From: an uncultured Bacteroidales bacterium
GTDB taxonomy: Bacteria; Bacteroidota; Bacteroidia; Bacteroidales; Bacteroidaceae
Assembly (NCBI GenBank): GCA_902760345.1
Contig: CACWFY010000008.1
Coordinates: 1 to 64,000, forward strand
Reading direction: 5' to 3'
Length of the DNA: 64,000 bases
Shown piece by piece: positions 55,534-63,646 of this stretch. Both the position numbers and the translations under genes were made by a program. The notes under the pieces are model-generated. The model searched no databases and was not told where the DNA came from. It saw only the letters and a list, made by a program, of their open reading frames with translations. How positions within the stretch are numbered: the first letter of the stretch is position 1; the number at the start of each line of letters is the position of its first letter.

Positions 55534-57105
55534 ATGCCAAAGCGAAGTCTTATAGCTATTACGCTTCTTTTCATACTCTTGACGGCTCTCACGAGTTGTA
55601 CGCGACAAAAGCCACACTATGTGATAGGTGTGTCGCAGTGTTCAGAAGACATCTGGCGCGAGAAGCAGAATGCCGAATTGCGCATGGGTGCTTATCTGCA
55701 GGGCGATGTGGAGCTGCGATTTGCCGTAGCTTACGATAGTGACCAACGACAGGTCCAGCAGATTGACAGTCTTGTGGCAACGGGCATTGACCTGCTCATT
55801 GTTGCCCCCAACCAGATGGCCACCATCTCGCCAGCCATCGACCGTGCCTACGACAAGGGCATCCCTGTCATTGTCTTTGAGCGCAAGACCAGTTCGAAGA
55901 AATACACCGCCTTCATCAGTGCCGACAACTACGAGATGGGACGCGTGATGGGCGAATATATCGCAGGACAGCTGCACGGCAAAGGGCGCGTGATGGAAAT
56001 CATGGGATTAAAAGGCTCGTCGCCAGCCATCGAGCGTCACAACGGCTTTGCCGATGCCCTCAAGGACTATCCTGACATCACCATCATAGCCAGCCTGCAA
56101 GGCGACTGGACAGAAGAAAGCGGCTACGAGGCTGTAAAGGATTATCAAGGCGATCTCAGTCATACTGACTTCGTCTTCGGACAAAACGACCGCATGGCTA
56201 TGGGTGCGCGCAAAGCAATAATAGAGCAAATTGAAAAGCAAACAGCAGATAACCCTGGCTTACGCCAGCCCCTTATCAAGGGGCTTCAAATCTGCGGCAT
56301 CGACGGCCTGCCTGGCGAGAATGGCGGCATACAGTTGGTACGTGATTCCATCCTTGACGCCTCATATATCTATCCGACCCATGGCGACCAACTGATTCAG
56401 TTGGCTGCAGACATCCTCGACGGAAAGCCCTACGAGAAAGAAACCCTGATGATGTCGGCCCTCGTTACTCGCGACAATGCCCGCGTGCTATTGATGCAGA
56501 ACGAGGAAATCATGCGCCAGTCAGCCTATCTTGACCAGTTGCACAGCCGTGCCGACAACTACCTCAAACAGCTTGATACCCAGCATGTCATCAACTGGAT
56601 GGCTGTTGGGGTCATCGTCCTTCTGCTGGTCACGATGATACTCTTCTACCTCTATTACCTCAAGAAAATCGCCATGCAGCGCGAGCACGTTGTCAACACT
56701 TTATGGAACATGAAGCAGGAAGATATTCCTCAAACCATGCCAGAGACTGCTGAGAGCAATGAGGAGATCCCAGAGGATGAACCCGTTGCCGTGTCCCTTT
56801 TCATTGCCCGTTTCAAGGAGGCCGTAGAGGCGCGTCTGGACGAAAGCGAGCTCAGCGTAGAAGACCTGGCTGCCGACATGAATCTCAGCCGCGTGCAACT
56901 CTACCGCAAGGTAAAGTCGTTTACAGGTTCCACGCCCGTTGAACTCTTACGCACAGCCCGCCTGAAGCGAGGCTACCAGTTGTTGATGACTACCGACAAG
57001 AGCGTCAGCGAGATTGCCTATCTAGTAGGCTTCTCCGCCCCCTCGTATTTCACCAAATGCTTCAAGGAAGAATATGGTCAGTTGCCAGGTGACATAAGAA
57101 AGTGA
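55534..57105 (+). CDS. Membrane AraC regulator with LacI-type periplasmic sugar-binding domain, no kinase
   Basis: 523 residues from ATG 55534. N-terminal export signal ending LLTALTSC, then a type I periplasmic-binding-protein domain (about 30-330: YVIGVSQCSEDIWREKQNAEL, VIVFERKTSSKKYTAFISADN, GLKGSSPAIERHNGFADAL), one membrane helix (about 354-376), a coiled linker, and a C-terminal AraC domain (about 425-523: MNLSRVQLYRKVKSFTGSTPVELLRTARLKRG, YLVGFSAPSYFTKCF). No histidine kinase or receiver. The known fructose-sensing regulator of a Bacteroides fructan PUL uses the same kind of sensor domain, so a monosaccharide such as fructose may be its signal. It precedes the SusC/SusD genes it probably controls. 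Two palindromes lie in its frame at 56255-56284. Confidence 0.87.
   Translation: MPKRSLIAITLLFILLTALTSCTRQKPHYVIGVSQCSEDIWREKQNAELRMGAYLQGDVELRFAVAYDSDQRQVQQIDSLVATGIDLLIVAPNQMATISPAIDRAYDKGIPVIVFERKTSSKKYTAFISADNYEMGRVMGEYIAGQLHGKGRVMEIMGLKGSSPAIERHNGFADALKDYPDITIIASLQGDWTEESGYEAVKDYQGDLSHTDFVFGQNDRMAMGARKAIIEQIEKQTADNPGLRQPLIKGLQICGIDGLPGENGGIQLVRDSILDASYIYPTHGDQLIQLAADILDGKPYEKETLMMSALVTRDNARVLLMQNEEIMRQSAYLDQLHSRADNYLKQLDTQHVINWMAVGVIVLLLVTMILFYLYYLKKIAMQREHVVNTLWNMKQEDIPQTMPETAESNEEIPEDEPVAVSLFIARFKEAVEARLDESELSVEDLAADMNLSRVQLYRKVKSFTGSTPVELLRTARLKRGYQLLMTTDKSVSEIAYLVGFSAPSYFTKCFKEEYGQLPGDIRK
56255..56284. repeat. Two adjoining coding palindromes in the sensor domain
   Basis: CTGGC-TTAC-GCCAG (56255-56268) and GCCCCTT-ATC-AAGGGGC (56268-56284) share one base. 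They encode PGLRQPLIKGL within the sugar-binding domain, probably a surface loop. Confidence 0.6.
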
Positions 57106-57133
57106 GAAGGTGAGAAAATGAGAAAATGAGAAA
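57102..57133 (+). repeat. Octamer array GTGAGAAG/ATGAGAAA at the regulator stop codon
   Basis: Units GTGAGAAG, GTGAGAAA, ATGAGAAA, ATGAGAAA; the stop codon TGA (57103-57105) is part of the first unit. The array runs into the terminator stem. Confidence 0.75.
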
Positions 57134-57178
57134 AATCGTTCAATGCCTAACACTATTGTTACATTGAACGATTTTTTC
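57131..57178 (+). terminator. Intrinsic terminator after the regulator gene
   Basis: AAAAATCGTTCAATG (57131-57145) pairs perfectly with CATTGAACGATTTTT (57162-57176), 16-nt loop, ending in a T-run. It separates the regulator from SusC. Confidence 0.9.
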
Positions 57179-57222
57179 TACCACTTGAAACATCTCTTTC
57201 ATCCGGTACTTGTAAATCAGCC

Positions 57223-57230
57223 TATCTTTG
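57223..57230 (+). promoter_or_regulatory. -7 promoter box of the second SusC/SusD operon
   Basis: TATCTTTG, followed by a leader of about 40 nt to ATG 57273. No proper -33 box, as expected for a promoter driven by the upstream AraC-type regulator. Confidence 0.55.
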
Positions 57231-57272
57231 CAGCAGAAATTCATTCAAGTACTAACCAAAAAGTAAAAGCAA

Positions 57273-60200
57273 ATGAAACATCTGAAACGATTCATTCTGA
57301 GTTTCCTGCTGCTCACGGCATGTACATTAATGTACGCGCAAGAGATTACAGGAACGGTGACTGACGCTATGGGGCCAGTCATCGGTGCAACCGTGATGGA
57401 GAAGGGCACCACTAATGGTACGGTGACCGACTTCGACGGTAACTTCAAGCTGAAGGTAGAAGCCGGCAAGACGCTGGTGTTTACCTACATCGGCTACCAG
57501 ACTGTCGAGCAGCCTGCCAAGGACGGCATGCAAGTGACGATGCAGGAAGATGCCACGACACTGAACGAAATTGTGGTGACAGGTTATACCACTCAGCGCA
57601 AGGCCGACCTGACGGGTGCCATCTCGACGGTCAACGTCAACGAGTTGGCCAAGCAGAACGAGAACAACCCCATGAAGGCCCTGCAAGGCCGCGTGCCTGG
57701 CATGAACATCTCTGCCAATGGTGATCCGTCGGGTGCTGCTACCGTTCGCATTCGTGGTATCGGAACCTTGAACAATAATGACCCGCTGTATATCATCGAC
57801 GGCGTACCCACGAAGGCCGGCATGCACGAGTTGAACGGCAACGACATCGAGTCTATCCAGGTGCTGAAGGATGCCGCCTCAGCCTCTATCTATGGTAGCC
57901 GTGCTGCCAATGGTGTGATTATCATCACCACCAAGAAGGGTAAAGAGGGAACTGTCAAGGTGAACTTCGACGCCTCTGTGGCTGCCTCTTTCTACAACAA
58001 CCGCATTAAGACGCTGAATGCCCGCGAGTGGGGACAAGCCCTGTGGCAGGCTAACGTCAATGATGGCAAGGATCCCAACAACAACAATGTGGGCTATCAC
58101 TACGACTGGACCTATGACGGCAACGGCAATCCGCAGCTCAACGGCATGACCATGGACATGTTCCTGGACAACAGCGGTACGCTACGTTCTGGTGATACCG
58201 ACTGGTTCAACGAGGTCACCCGTACAGGTGTCGTACAGCAGTACAACCTCTCGATCAGCAACGGCTCGGAAAAGGGCAACTCGTTCTTCTCTATTGGCTA
58301 CTACGACAACAAAGGTACCATCAAGGACACCTATTTCAATCGTCTCTCAGCTCGTGCTAACACCGAATACAATCTGCTGGACGGAAAGGTAACCCTCGGC
58401 GAGAACTTCACGCTGAACCGTACCAAGGGTGTCGATGCTCCACGCAACATTCTCAGAAATGCCCTGCAGTTCAATCCCAACTTCCCCATCTATGCTGAGA
58501 ATGGCGAGTATGCCCAGCCCGTGGGAGCCTTCGCAGAGCGCGAGAACCCGCTGAGCCTGCTCTCCAGAGTGAAGAACAATGAATACACCCTCTGGCGTAT
58601 CTTCGGTGATGCCCACATCAGCATCAAGCCGTTCAAGGGCTTCATGGTACGCTCTACCCTCGGCGTGGACTACAGCCAGAAGCAGCAGCGCAACTTCACC
58701 TACCCTGTTGTCAATGGTAAGATTGCCAATGCTGAGACCGCTGCTGAGATGCGTCAGGAGCATGCCATGCGCTGGATGTGGAACGCCATTGCCACCTACA
58801 ATCTGGAGATTGGCAAGCATCGTGCCGACGCGCTGATTGGTGTGGAGCTGAACCGCACTGACGACAACTGGAGCAATGCCCGCCGCTATGGCATGGCCGT
58901 GCTGACCACCGACTACATGTGGCCGTCGGCAGGCTCGGGCCGTCAGATTGCCGAAGGCTCGGGCGGCGGTTTCTCACTGGTCTCATTCTTCGGAAAAGCC
59001 AACTACACCTATAACGACACTTACATGGCCTCCTTCACGCTGCGTCGTGACGGTTCGAGCCGCTTCGGCCATAACAACCAGTACGGTACCTTCCCCTCCG
59101 TCTCTGCCGGTTGGCGCATTACCCAGGAGAAGTTCATGCAGCGCACCAAGAGCTGGCTCGACGACCTGAAGTTGCGCTACTCATGGGGACAGACCGGTAA
59201 CCAGGAAATCTCCAATACCGCCCGCTACACGATGTATGCTCCTGTAGTCACTACCGGACTGTGGGGCACGGGTGCTGCAGGCACCGTCTACGACATCGGT
59301 GGCACCAATGGCGGCTACACACTGCCCAGCGGCTATGTGCGCAAGCAGATTGGCAACGACGACATCAAGTGGGAGACCACCACACAGCATAACATCGGTA
59401 TCGACTTCGCCCTGCTCGGCAACGAGATCTATGGTAGCGTCGACTGGTTCCATAAGAAGACTACCGACATCCTGGTCGAGATGAAAGGTCTTGGCACGCA
59501 GGGTGAGGGTGCCACACAGTGGATCAATGCCGGTGAGGTAGAAAACGTCGGTTGGGAACTCTCGTTAGGCTATCGCCACAAGCTGCCCTGCGGACTGTCG
59601 TGGGACATCAACGGCAACATCAGCCGCTATGTCAACGAAGTGACGAAGCTACCTGATACCGTGGCTGCCTCTGGCACCTATGGTGGTAACGGTGTGAAGA
59701 GCATTGTCGGACATCCTATGTACTCTGAGGTCGGCTATGTTGCCGACGGACTATTCCGCTCGCAAGACGAGATCTACGACCATGCCTCGCAGGAGGGTGC
59801 CGGTCTGGGACGTATCCGCTATCAGGACGTCGATAAGAACGGCATCATCACACAGGCCGACCAGACGTGGATCTACAATCCCACACCCGACTTCACTTGG
59901 GGTCTGAACATCTACCTGCAATACAAGGACTGGGATCTCTCCATGTTCTGGCAGGGTGTACAGGGTGTTGACGTCAACTGCTACGACTACAAGACGCAGA
60001 GCGACTTCTGGTCGAACTCCTATTCTGAGGTCAACCTGCCCTATATGAACAAAGGTACACGCGTGCTCGACGCTTGGAGTCCTGCCAACCCCAACAGCGA
60101 CATCCCTGCACTGAGCACCAAGGATACAGCCAACGAGGGACGTCTCTCCTCTTATTATATTGAGAATGGCTCGTTTGTCAAGCTGCGCACCATCCAGCTG

Positions 60201-60383
60201 GGCTACAACCTTCCCAAGACCATTAGCAGTAAGCTGCGCATGGAGCGCATCCGCCTCTATGCCTCTGCCCAGAATCTGCTGACCATCAAGTCGAGCAAGT
60301 TCACAGGCGTCGACCCTGAGAATCCTGGCTTCGGCTACCCCATCCCTCTCAACCTTACTTTCGGACTCAATGTTTCATTCTAA
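57273..60383 (+). CDS. SusC-family TonB-dependent receptor (second PUL)
   Basis: 1036 residues, signal peptide MKHLKRFILSFLLLTACTLMYA. Carboxypeptidase-regulatory-like domain about 25-95 (GTVTDAMGPVIGATVMEKGT), TonB-box-like region NEIVVTGYTTQRKADLTG (about 97-114), plug domain with QVLKDAASASIYGSRAANGVIIITT, then the barrel ending in LNLTFGLNVSF. It forms the import channel for the oligosaccharide of this PUL; the DUF4960-type and GH32-like genes downstream suggest fructan. SusD follows after 14 bp. Confidence 0.95.
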   Translation: MKHLKRFILSFLLLTACTLMYAQEITGTVTDAMGPVIGATVMEKGTTNGTVTDFDGNFKLKVEAGKTLVFTYIGYQTVEQPAKDGMQVTMQEDATTLNEIVVTGYTTQRKADLTGAISTVNVNELAKQNENNPMKALQGRVPGMNISANGDPSGAATVRIRGIGTLNNNDPLYIIDGVPTKAGMHELNGNDIESIQVLKDAASASIYGSRAANGVIIITTKKGKEGTVKVNFDASVAASFYNNRIKTLNAREWGQALWQANVNDGKDPNNNNVGYHYDWTYDGNGNPQLNGMTMDMFLDNSGTLRSGDTDWFNEVTRTGVVQQYNLSISNGSEKGNSFFSIGYYDNKGTIKDTYFNRLSARANTEYNLLDGKVTLGENFTLNRTKGVDAPRNILRNALQFNPNFPIYAENGEYAQPVGAFAERENPLSLLSRVKNNEYTLWRIFGDAHISIKPFKGFMVRSTLGVDYSQKQQRNFTYPVVNGKIANAETAAEMRQEHAMRWMWNAIATYNLEIGKHRADALIGVELNRTDDNWSNARRYGMAVLTTDYMWPSAGSGRQIAEGSGGGFSLVSFFGKANYTYNDTYMASFTLRRDGSSRFGHNNQYGTFPSVSAGWRITQEKFMQRTKSWLDDLKLRYSWGQTGNQEISNTARYTMYAPVVTTGLWGTGAAGTVYDIGGTNGGYTLPSGYVRKQIGNDDIKWETTTQHNIGIDFALLGNEIYGSVDWFHKKTTDILVEMKGLGTQGEGATQWINAGEVENVGWELSLGYRHKLPCGLSWDINGNISRYVNEVTKLPDTVAASGTYGGNGVKSIVGHPMYSEVGYVADGLFRSQDEIYDHASQEGAGLGRIRYQDVDKNGIITQADQTWIYNPTPDFTWGLNIYLQYKDWDLSMFWQGVQGVDVNCYDYKTQSDFWSNSYSEVNLPYMNKGTRVLDAWSPANPNSDIPALSTKDTANEGRLSSYYIENGSFVKLRTIQLGYNLPKTISSKLRMERIRLYASAQNLLTIKSSKFTGVDPENPGFGYPIPLNLTFGLNVSF

Positions 60384-60397
60384 AAAAAGCATCGATT

Positions 60398-62146
60398 ATG
60401 AAAACGACATATAGAATTATCTGTGTAATCTGCGTAATCTGCGGTTTATGGTCTTGCTCTGACTTCCTGGAAGACCAGGTGCCACAAGGTACGCTGACCG
60501 AGGAGGAAGTAAAGAATCCTGCGTATGTAGATAACGTGCTGATTTCTGCCTATGCCGGCCTCGTCACCATCGAAGACATGAACGCTTCGTTCTCACTCTG
60601 GAACTACGACACCCGCTCCGACGACGCTTACGTGGGTGGTTCCGACTATTCTGACGGTGCTCCCTTCCACAATCTGGAGCTCGCCACTGGCGTGCTGACC
60701 ACCGACTGGCCGTTCGCCTCTATCTGGGAGCGTTTCTACCGCTATCTCTCACGCATTAATTTCTGCCTGAGTGTGCTGGCCACTGCCGACCAGGACAATA
60801 CGACCATTCAGGAGCGTACGGCCGAGATGCTGTTCTTGCGTGCCTATGGCCACTTCCAACTGAAGCGCCTGTTCAAGAAGATTCCTTTCGTCAACAAGCC
60901 CGGCTTGCAGGAAGATGACATCAAGAACATCTCCAACACCGAATATTCGAACGACGAGGGATGGCAGCAGATCATCGCCGACCTCGACTATGCCTACAAC
61001 CACCTTCCTGTTACTCAGGCCGAAAAGGGACGTCCCACGAAAGCTGCCGCTGCTGCCTTCCTGGCCAAGACCTATCTGTACAAGGCTTATCATCAGGACG
61101 ATGCCACCAGCAATCAGGTGACGAGCATCAACAATGACGACCTGCAGAAAGTGGTCGACTATACCAACCTCACCATCTATCGCCAGGCAGGCTTTGATAT
61201 GGAGGCCGACCTCCACAACAATTTCCGCCCCGAGGAGCTGTACGAGAACGGTATAGAGAGCATCTGGGCTATCCAGTACTCTTGCAACGATGGTACTGAC
61301 TATGGTAACCTGAACTTCTCGAACCGTCTGATTCCGCCTGAGCTCGAAGGCATCCTGGGTGGTTGCGACTTCTATAAACCTTCTCACAATCTGGTGAATG
61401 CCTATAAGACCGACTTGGACGGACATCCGCTGTTCGAGAGCGCTAACACCACCAACTACGAGGTAGGTTCTACCCAGACCGTCGACCCACGACTCTTTAT
61501 CACCGTTGGCATGCCTGGCACACAGTTCATGTTCAATGCCGACGCCAAGTTCAAGATCGAGGCCAACCGTGCTTGGAGCCGTTCAAATGGTGGCTACGGA
61601 TATTTCATCTCCCTGAAGCAGTGTGTCGATCCCGCACTGACCAACAAGTACCTCTTCAACGCTGACAACCAGTGGGCATCATCGATGAACCGTATCGTGT
61701 TCCGCTATGCCGACGTGCTGCTGATGCGTGCCGAGGCTTTGGCACAGTTAGGCCAGACCAAAGAGGCTATACAGCTGGTCAATCAGGTGCGCAACCGTGC
61801 CAAGAGCATGCAGTCGAGCAGTATCGTTGCCAACTACACCTCTAAGCTGAACGTGCGCTACAACGTAAAACCCTATGAGGGCACGTACGACAAAGACGCA
61901 GCCATAAAGATCATCAAGATGGAGCGTCGCCTGGAGCTGGCTATGGAGAGCGAGCGCTTCTTCGACCTGGTACGCTGGGGCGATGCCGCTACCGTCATCA
62001 ACAACTTCTACAGCAGCGAGGGCAGCATTATGCCATTCATTGCCGGCGCCCACTTCACGGCCAACAAGAACGAGTATCTGCCCATTCCTCACGAGCAGAT
62101 GGCTGCCTCTAACGGTAAATACACCCAAAACTGTGGTAACTGGTAA
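60398..62146 (+). CDS. SusD/RagB-family outer-membrane lipoprotein (second PUL)
   Basis: 582 residues, lipoprotein signal ending LWSC, whose hydrophobic core (IICVICVICG) is encoded by a nonamer array. Typical SusD elements: TAEMLFLRAYGHFQLKRLFKKIPF, RYADVLLMRAEALAQLGQ, IIKMERRLELAMESERFFDLVRWG. It binds the glycan and caps the SusC channel. Length is normal. Downstream gene starts after 39 bp filled by a heptamer array. Confidence 0.95.
   Translation: MKTTYRIICVICVICGLWSCSDFLEDQVPQGTLTEEEVKNPAYVDNVLISAYAGLVTIEDMNASFSLWNYDTRSDDAYVGGSDYSDGAPFHNLELATGVLTTDWPFASIWERFYRYLSRINFCLSVLATADQDNTTIQERTAEMLFLRAYGHFQLKRLFKKIPFVNKPGLQEDDIKNISNTEYSNDEGWQQIIADLDYAYNHLPVTQAEKGRPTKAAAAAFLAKTYLYKAYHQDDATSNQVTSINNDDLQKVVDYTNLTIYRQAGFDMEADLHNNFRPEELYENGIESIWAIQYSCNDGTDYGNLNFSNRLIPPELEGILGGCDFYKPSHNLVNAYKTDLDGHPLFESANTTNYEVGSTQTVDPRLFITVGMPGTQFMFNADAKFKIEANRAWSRSNGGYGYFISLKQCVDPALTNKYLFNADNQWASSMNRIVFRYADVLLMRAEALAQLGQTKEAIQLVNQVRNRAKSMQSSSIVANYTSKLNVRYNVKPYEGTYDKDAAIKIIKMERRLELAMESERFFDLVRWGDAATVINNFYSSEGSIMPFIAGAHFTANKNEYLPIPHEQMAASNGKYTQNCGNW
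60417..60443 (+). repeat. Nonamer array in the SusD signal-peptide codons
   Basis: TTATCTGTG, TAATCTGCG, TAATCTGCG in tandem, read one base out of unit register as I-I-C-V-I-C-V-I-C. Confidence 0.7.
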
Positions 62147-62151
62147 TATGA

Positions 62152-62186
62152 ATAATTGACAGTTAATAATTGATAATTGAGAATTA
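62152..62186 (+). repeat. Heptamer array filling the SusD/lipoprotein gap
   Basis: ATAATTG, ACAGTTA, ATAATTG, ATAATTG, AGAATTA; the last base is the A of the next ATG (62186). Confidence 0.75.
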
Positions 62187-63595
62187 TGAAAACCAATATA
62201 TTAAACATCATCGGCGTGCTGCTTATAGCCTGTGGGTTTGTGGCCTGCAACGAAGACAATTCGGGCAGCATGGACGTCAACGGCGATTGCAGGGTACAGA
62301 AGTTTGTGCTCAATGATGAGTACGAGGGTGCCATTGACATGACCAACAGACTAATCAAGGTGAAGGTGCCTGCCACCTTCAACACCAAGAACGACATGGT
62401 GGTGACCAGCATGACGATTCCCTCAGGTGCAAGGAGCAACATCAACGTGGGCGACCACCTGAACATGGAGTCGGACAAGAACATTCACATTATGAGTGGA
62501 AGCCTGGTAATGGACTACCGCCTGGCCGTCCGCAACGACGAGGCCAAGCTGACCAACTTCGTACTGGAAGGCATCAAGGGTGCCATCAACGAAGAGGCGA
62601 AGACAGTAACGGTATCCGTGCTGGCTACCAGCGGCATCGACCTGTCGAGCGCCACCTTCGAGGTTTCTTGCAGCGAAGATGCCACGTGTTTCCCCAGCAG
62701 CGGATCGACGGGCGACTTCAGCGACCCTGCCAACCCGTTCCAGATTACCCTGACCGACAATACTGCCGTCAGCACCTATACCATCCTTATCGACCTTATC
62801 CAGCGACCTACGGCAGTCTTCGTCGGCTCGGCAGAGACGGTTGAAGGACTGAACGAAGAGGAGAAAGCTGCAGCCAAATGGCTCACCAGCACCATCCAGG
62901 GCGCTGCCTACCTGTCGTGGCACGACATTGCCAACAGCGAGGATATCCTCGACGAGTGTAAGTTCATCTTCTTCCATCGTCAGGCCCCTGCCTATAACAC
63001 CCTGAAGAACTTCAAGGATGGTGAGCCGGGTGCCATCGAGGCCCTGCCCGTACTCAACGCCTATTGGAAGCGTGGTGGTGCCTTTGTCCTGCAGCGCATG
63101 GGTGTCGACCTTGCCGCAGCATTAGGTGCTATGCCTGAGGACGGTTGTCCAAACAACTGCTGGGGCGGAAACGGTGAGGGTGGTCCAAAGATGGACGACA
63201 ACCCCTGGACGCTGCCTGTCTTCGACAAGAGCCACGCACTATGGCAGGGACTGGTGAGCAATCCCAACAATCCTGAGGCCATCTACACGCTCGACAAGGA
63301 CTACACCATCTGTAACTCGGCCTCACAGTATCACTGGGATGGTGTCTCGGGTGCCGCACTCTTCAGCAAGTTCGACGAAGTGATGGCTGGCAAGGCACGC
63401 CGACTGGTGGGCAACGACAACGAAGTGTCGTCGTGGGAGCTCCAGAACGCCAACGGTCAGTTTGGCAAGGGTGGCATCATCTGCCTCGGCTCTGGTCTTC
63501 TCGACTGGTATTCGCCCACGGATTACGTCTCTGTCTATCACGAGAATATGGGCACCATCCTGCTCAACGCCTACCATTACCTTACTGGGAATTGA
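62186..63595 (+). CDS. DUF4960-type lipoprotein, probable fructan-binding surface protein
   Basis: 469 residues from ATG 62186, lipoprotein signal ending GFVAC. Two immunoglobulin-like repeats (about 35-110 and 110-205, FVLNDEYEGAIDMTNRLIKVKVP and NFVLEGIKGAINEEAKTVTVSV) lead to a C-terminal alpha/beta domain with FIFFHRQAPAYNTLKNF, YWKRGGAFVLQRMG and GIICLGSGLLDWYSPTDY that resembles DUF4960. Such proteins sit beside SusCD in fructan PULs and are thought to bind glycan at the surface. Function by context only. The stop codon is inside a heptamer array that continues downstream. Confidence 0.68.
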   Translation: MKTNILNIIGVLLIACGFVACNEDNSGSMDVNGDCRVQKFVLNDEYEGAIDMTNRLIKVKVPATFNTKNDMVVTSMTIPSGARSNINVGDHLNMESDKNIHIMSGSLVMDYRLAVRNDEAKLTNFVLEGIKGAINEEAKTVTVSVLATSGIDLSSATFEVSCSEDATCFPSSGSTGDFSDPANPFQITLTDNTAVSTYTILIDLIQRPTAVFVGSAETVEGLNEEEKAAAKWLTSTIQGAAYLSWHDIANSEDILDECKFIFFHRQAPAYNTLKNFKDGEPGAIEALPVLNAYWKRGGAFVLQRMGVDLAAALGAMPEDGCPNNCWGGNGEGGPKMDDNPWTLPVFDKSHALWQGLVSNPNNPEAIYTLDKDYTICNSASQYHWDGVSGAALFSKFDEVMAGKARRLVGNDNEVSSWELQNANGQFGKGGIICLGSGLLDWYSPTDYVSVYHENMGTILLNAYHYLTGN

Positions 63596-63624
63596 GGTTT
63601 GAGATTTGAGAATTGAGAATTGAT
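63590..63624 (+). repeat. Heptamer array over the lipoprotein stop codon
   Basis: AATTGAG, GTTTGAG, ATTTGAG, AATTGAG, AATTGAT; the stop codon TGA (63593-63595) is part of the first unit. Confidence 0.75.
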
Positions 63625-63646
63625 ATTTTTTTAAAAAAAGACGATT

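Noticed and set aside
57313..57335. Lipoprotein signal in SusC (LLTAC at its N-terminus)
   Set aside because: A Cys occurs near a lipobox-like stretch, but SusC proteins are beta-barrels with ordinary signal peptides and cleavage after LMYA fits better.
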